Assembly (NCBI GenBank): GCA_963513935.1 | Contig: OY740774.1 | Location: 82,174,890 to 82,238,889, forward strand | Source: Aphrophora alni | Lineage: Eukaryota; Arthropoda; Insecta; Hemiptera; Aphrophoridae | Direction: 5' to 3' | DNA: 64,000 nt | In this document: positions 59,799 through 64,000 of the stretch, piece after piece | Layout of the letters: each line of letters begins with the position of its first letter | Position numbering within the stretch: position 1 is the first letter of the stretch | Program-made: the position numbers and the translations under genes | The notes under the pieces: model-generated | What the model was told of the DNA's origin: nothing | Database searches by the model: none | What the model saw: the letters and a program-made list of their open reading frames with translations, nothing else

Positions 59799-59921
59799 TG
59801 TGCAACTCGAGTGCAAAGTGCAATCGCCTCACTCGAGAAACCATTCCTCACTCGCCTACGGCTCATGAGTAAGGATTTCTCTCGAGTGAGGCAAATGCTC
59901 ACTTTGCTCACTAGTTGCACA
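59799..59921. repeat. 123-bp imperfect palindrome with CTCACT cluster, right
   Basis: Arms start TGTGCAACTCGAGTGCAAAG and end with CTTTGCTCACTAGTTGCACA. CTCACT/AGTGAG occurs at 59828, 59847, 59885, 59898 and 59907. The AGTGCAAAGTGCAA/CACTTTGCTCA part echoes AGCAAAGTGG in the left cluster. TATGGTAA is directly repeated on both sides (59774-59781, 59934-59941), so the palindrome could be a separate foldback insertion with 8-bp target duplication or the right end of the recombinase element. Confidence 0.8.
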
Positions 59922-60009
59922 AATAACTATTTCTATGGTAAATGTTGAATTGAAAAAAACATTTAATTTTGCTGCTGCGGAATACAAACCAGTTGTAGGG
60001 TTTTAAAAG

Positions 60010-60078
60010 AAGGGATATTACCGAAGACTTAATGAAGAAAGAAATAGATCCATCTAGGGTCCTTCAGGATCGTCACAC
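60010..60078 (-). repeat. Dispersed repeat family D, copy 11 (partial)
   Basis: ATAGATCCATCTAGGGTCC then TTCAGGATCGTCA; only the left end of the family (in plus orientation) remains. Confidence 0.55.
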
Positions 60079-60079
60079 A

Positions 60080-61490
60080 TGTTCTTATTATTATAACGTG
60101 ACTACCATTTCTTTGGAGTGACTTCTCATGTTACAATATCGTCTTTGCCACAACACTAGTTCACACATATCAAGGATTAGAGGTGACCCTTCTTACAATA
60201 ACTATTCGTCCAGAACTGGCGGAATAGATTGATTATTGTTGAAACCCCATGAGTTTGTAGTAGACACCTAATGAAATGTTTAAAACCCACAAACGACGCA
60301 TCTTGGCGAAGTAACTATCACATCAATTTATCGATAGTTATGGAGTCCAAAAATAAGTTGAGGTATGGAAATAATCAATCTAGAAAGTACCATAGTAGGA
60401 CATTGGAGGGGAGGAGTATTTTTGTCCTGTCCCTGTCAAAAGACAAAGAAGAATTGTCGATAAGAGATTGTCCTGAGATATTTGTAGTGTTAGACACCGA
60501 GAAAGGTTTGATAACTGTGTAATTTATTCTATGGGTATAGAAACAGGCGATTATTTGAAATCATAGATTATTTTTTTGCAAGGTATCTTACAAATTGTAA
60601 AGATCAATGCTGAATAATTTAAAACGTCACATTTAAAACGGTTACTAACGTCTACTTTCAGGTAATAGTGTACACATTCAATTAATTGTAAAATCACACT
60701 TGGTTTAATTTCACCTCAAGATATTTTCAAAACATAAAATAATTTGTTAGCTACCAATTTGTAACTACTAAAAGATTTGTATGTGGAATTCACCATACAA
60801 ATTACTGTAGACAAGAAAGATTTTAAATTAAAATATATTGATTTTTTTACACACAAAAAACTGTTGGTTGAAATTTTGTTTAACCACTAGTCGTATTCAC
60901 ACAACTGACAGTTGAAACGATTTTCATAAATATTTTCCTTTAGTTATACAATGTGAATCACGTGGTTTTGTATTCCGACTACATCGTTTTTAAATTACCA
61001 TTTTAAAAAATTGTCAGTTTCTTTAAAAATGAACATTCTGTATCATAAGGAAGTTTACGTTTCCCGTCATTTTGTATTCAAGAGGTAATATAAAATTTCA
61101 TTGCAACGTACTTTTCCTACTCACCCACTCTTGTTTTAAATTGCTAACTATAAACATGAGTTGGTTTTACCTGTAGCTTGAAGGGGGGTTCATGAAATAT
61201 GCATACATTGATTTATATTACTTATGCGATGATATTTCTTTACTGTTTGACTTCAAGCATAAATACATTACATTATACCCTATAATAAAGTACCAGGTAA
61301 TGAGGTATAATAGGTTTTCATATCATATAAAGATATAAATACTTCAGAAGAAACTTGAACGTGGTTGTAGAAAAGTAGTTCATTTGTATTTGTATTTGGC
61401 GGATGTAAAATAAAATGGTTATTTTTATTAATTTCAGATTTAATATATTAAACAAAAGAGATTGTTAAACCTAACGGTGAAGAAAAACAA
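60080..61490. other. AT-rich noncoding stretch
   Basis: An 83-codon frame (60271-60522) has no recognisable motif. No gene supported. Confidence 0.35.
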
Positions 61491-61494
61491 ACCT

Positions 61495-61960
61495 CAAACT
61501 TTCTCACACACCAACCCACAAAAACAAAAAAAAACTTTTCAAACCTCTTCGTATAATTAGGAGTCAAAGAGTCTAAATACACCATGGAAGCCATCTTTAA
61601 AACATATTTGTGTATTTAAAAAGGGCCTACATTTGTTTTAATATGCCATAAACGCATCTTCAGCGTAAGATCTATTTGATTAAATCGAGCTCTTATGACA
61701 GAGTTTTTCTTTTGATTTTAAACACTGATTTGGACCATTAATATTTAAATTTCCCTAAAATATATGTAATAAACTAAATCTTTATCACAGCCACATGGGT
61801 GATGTAGTTTTTGGCTGACAAATCAACCAACATTTTATGAATAATTAGTAATCAATATATTATTTTGTTTAAGTCCTAAGAGGCTACGCTTGAGCAAACG
61901 TTTAACAAAATCGTTATAACCGATTTCGAGAAAATTGTAATTACACGTTTTTATTACCAG
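61495..61960 (-). repeat. Dispersed repeat family G, copy 5 (left part)
   Basis: AACTTTCTCACACACCAACC, GCCATCTTTAAAACATATTT, GGGCCTAC, CGCATCTTCAGCG, CGATTTCGAGAAAATTGTAA, parallel to 19700-20330. Interrupted at 61961 by the LTR; the family continues at 62602-62710 with AAAATCGGTACAGACGTTTT. Confidence 0.65.
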
Positions 61961-62601
61961 TGTTAGGAATTACGATAGTTTTAGTTAGGAATATAGTCTA
62001 AGTTCTTTTTAAGAACCCAGTATGACAACAATTATTGTGACAGACCTGGAAAAATGATGAAATATCTTACCTTGCAAGCAAGGCAGACGTCATTAATGCT
62101 ACAAACATATATAAACCCTTTGGTGGAAGAATACTTGGTCAGTGGGCCAAGATTGATCAAGGAAGGTGCTGCAGAAAATTTTGAAGATTGTCATATGGAA
62201 TTGGCGAGTTAGAGAATCTGTGAGTTTAATTTTTGAAGATAGCCAGACGGACTTGGCATGTACGAGCTACCTAGGAGTATTGATACTTCAGATAAGCATC
62301 CATGACTGGCAAGTAGGGTGAGCAAAACTAGTAATTATATCAGAGACAAGGAATTATAAAATATAACGTAGAATCAGATCTGTGAGTCACAACAATTAGA
62401 GTCATTCTGGATTAATAGTAGTAATAAGGATATTGTAGTATTGTAATAAGATAGGAGATAATCATTCTTGACAATAATAATTGTTAATAAAGATTAATTG
62501 AGTACTGAACCACTGATTTGAGTAGATTGAAAATAAAGAACCCAGGCAGTAAAATGAACTTCATAACAAAATCTAAATTTGTTAATGAAACAATCCTAAC
62601 A
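61961..62601 (+). mobile_element. Solo LTR-like element, 641 bp
   Basis: Begins TGTTAGGA and ends TCCTAACA, an 8-bp TG...CA inverted terminus. Contains AATAAA at 62491 and 62532 near the 3' end. It interrupts a family G copy cleanly, which fixes both boundaries. Flanks CCAG/CTAG match 3 of 4 bases, a weak target duplication. No pol sequence adjoins. Confidence 0.7.
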
Positions 62602-62609
62602 CTAGCTAC

Positions 62610-64000
62610 CCTCAATGAAAATAACGTCCCTAGATTATAGCCAAAATATTCTCGCAAATCAAATTAAAATCGGTACAGACGTTTTAGCTGAGGTGCACTC
62701 TTTAGACTATAAATGACAAGCGTCAGACATAATTCCAAAATAACTTCTTTGTACTTATGAGATTGCAAAAATCTCGTGACTGTATAATTTATTTGAATAT
62801 ACAAAAAGAGTAGATGATGATAGAGGTTTGTGATAGCCTTGACTAAAATATTTGCCGCTGTAAAGATTTCTCATAATGTTAATAAATTTAAATTTCAAGG
62901 TCAAGAAAAACAGGTACCATTTTTGAATCTCAAATAAAATAAAAATGAAGACGAGACTAAATGAGTGAGACAATCAGCTGTAAAGAGAAACATTATTAAT
63001 TATTATATGTATGAAGACTCTGTTCCAACTATTCCAAACAGAATAGAGTGTTAAAAAACTATTTTCACGTTCAAAGTTCAAGAGTGTAAAGTCATCTTCA
63101 GGTATGATGGGAAATTGCCAACTTTCGAATGAAATTCTATGTATTACAAAATATTTCTTGTTGTGGGGTTTGGCACCCCCGATTTTTGTGTTGGTTTTAG
63201 AACTCGAAAAAAAAACTTCACAACTACAGCACTTCTGACCAATTGCTTGTCATGAAATATTGTTGTTTCTGGATATTTCTGAAACAGTTGCCTGGTTGCG
63301 TTGTACATTAATGATAGCTAGATGTCTAAAATTTATATCAGCCGTCACCATTTTTTGCGCCCATCTTTCTTAACCAAAAAAATCTCCGCCCGATCATATA
63401 TACATTGCAATCACTCGGTATGTAACAAAAGCAACTTTTCCATTTGTTCCAAACTTAATGCACACCCTGTACAATATAACCTAACCGCACAATTACAAAT
63501 AAATTTAATTTTGACGATAAGAAATAACATTTTGATAATAGTTCAATAAACTACATTTTCTTGATTACAATCTTATTTCACAATGTACATGTAATAATAG
63601 TGTATAAATCAGTAATAGCATAGGCTTACTGGGTAATAGCATCAGCTCACATGTCGTGGGATTCAGAACACAATAGGATATCCTTTGTATTAGTTCCTCT
63701 CAAACTTAACAATTAATGACATTTATGCAAAGCTTGACTACAGAGAGTTCAGGCTTCCTGATAACGTGGAATATATTAAATATGTATTGAACTGTAAAAT
63801 TTACCCCTTTAAGATTCAAGAGAATGTGTGAGATAAACCATAAGATCTTCTGTTTTATGCTTAAAGTTGTAAACTTCTTTCTTTACCAGTCATTTAAATC
63901 TCCAAAATATTTATTACGATATTTTTACCAGTGACAATAATTCTGCCATACATAATGTTTACCATACAGTCACTTGAAAACATTAAATGAAGAAGCTGTT
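62610..64000. other. Family G tail, then AT-rich noncoding DNA
   Basis: 62602-62710 finishes the family G copy. ATGCACACCCTGTAC at 63460-63474 resembles a transposon end. Frames at 62755-62973 and 63322-63549 carry no motif. No gene supported. Confidence 0.4.

Overview
This is a eukaryotic, AT-rich (roughly 70% A+T by eye), gene-poor genomic window, most likely from an insect and perhaps a hemipteran. The sequence shows long dinucleotide microsatellites, interstitial (TTAGG)n-like runs, decayed jockey-, RTE- and Penelope-like retrotransposon pieces, Mutator-like and mariner-like transposon remnants, an arthropod-type TCAGT initiator and no operon structure. The taxon is inference; no rRNA, canonical tRNA, CRISPR array or bacterial-type gene cluster was seen.

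The one intact, convincing protein-coding gene is at 58471-59556 (+). It is a 361-residue tyrosine recombinase of the Crypton-like type with the full R-K-H-R-H/W-Y catalytic set. It sits in an unusual setting: exact 17-bp inverted repeats at 58139-58155 and 59777-59793, dense CTCACT/AGTGAG motif clusters at both ends, a 28-bp perfect palindrome just upstream, and a 123-bp imperfect palindrome just downstream bounded by 8-bp direct repeats. This is the best candidate for a poorly described mobile system here.

Two spots may belong to host genes. A CpG-rich island near 19030-19320 carries an initiator and, 221 nt downstream on the minus strand, a strong splice donor, so it looks like a promoter plus untranslated first exon. 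A short GC-richer block at 53180-53287 (minus) reads like a 3'-terminal coding exon. If both are real, most of the window is intronic or intergenic.

Layout. 1-13 kb: repeats, a non-LTR RNase H tail, a 172-bp palindrome, an LTR-like element. 13-19 kb: a 273-bp GA tract, several CTGAAGA...GAAAC terminal modules, the promoter candidate. 19-31 kb: a jockey RT remnant, a mariner-like short element, an 80-bp-arm inverted repeat, a recent 151-bp tandem duplication. 31-40 kb: purine-rich DNA, three diverged 1.6-2.2 kb direct repeats with tRNA-like boxes, a MITE with GGCCCGTATTTAT termini. 40-46 kb: two copies of a MITE with about 50-bp termini. 46-52 kb: a Mutator-like element nested in a mariner-like element, a GC/AC alternating tract, Penelope-like and RTE-like RT fragments. 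52-64 kb: the candidate exon, a jockey-like 3' end with (AAAT)n tail, a perfect 90-bp-arm palindrome, the recombinase element, and an LTR inserted inside another repeat. An unnamed dispersed repeat (called D) occurs 11 times on both strands; a second family (G) at least five times.
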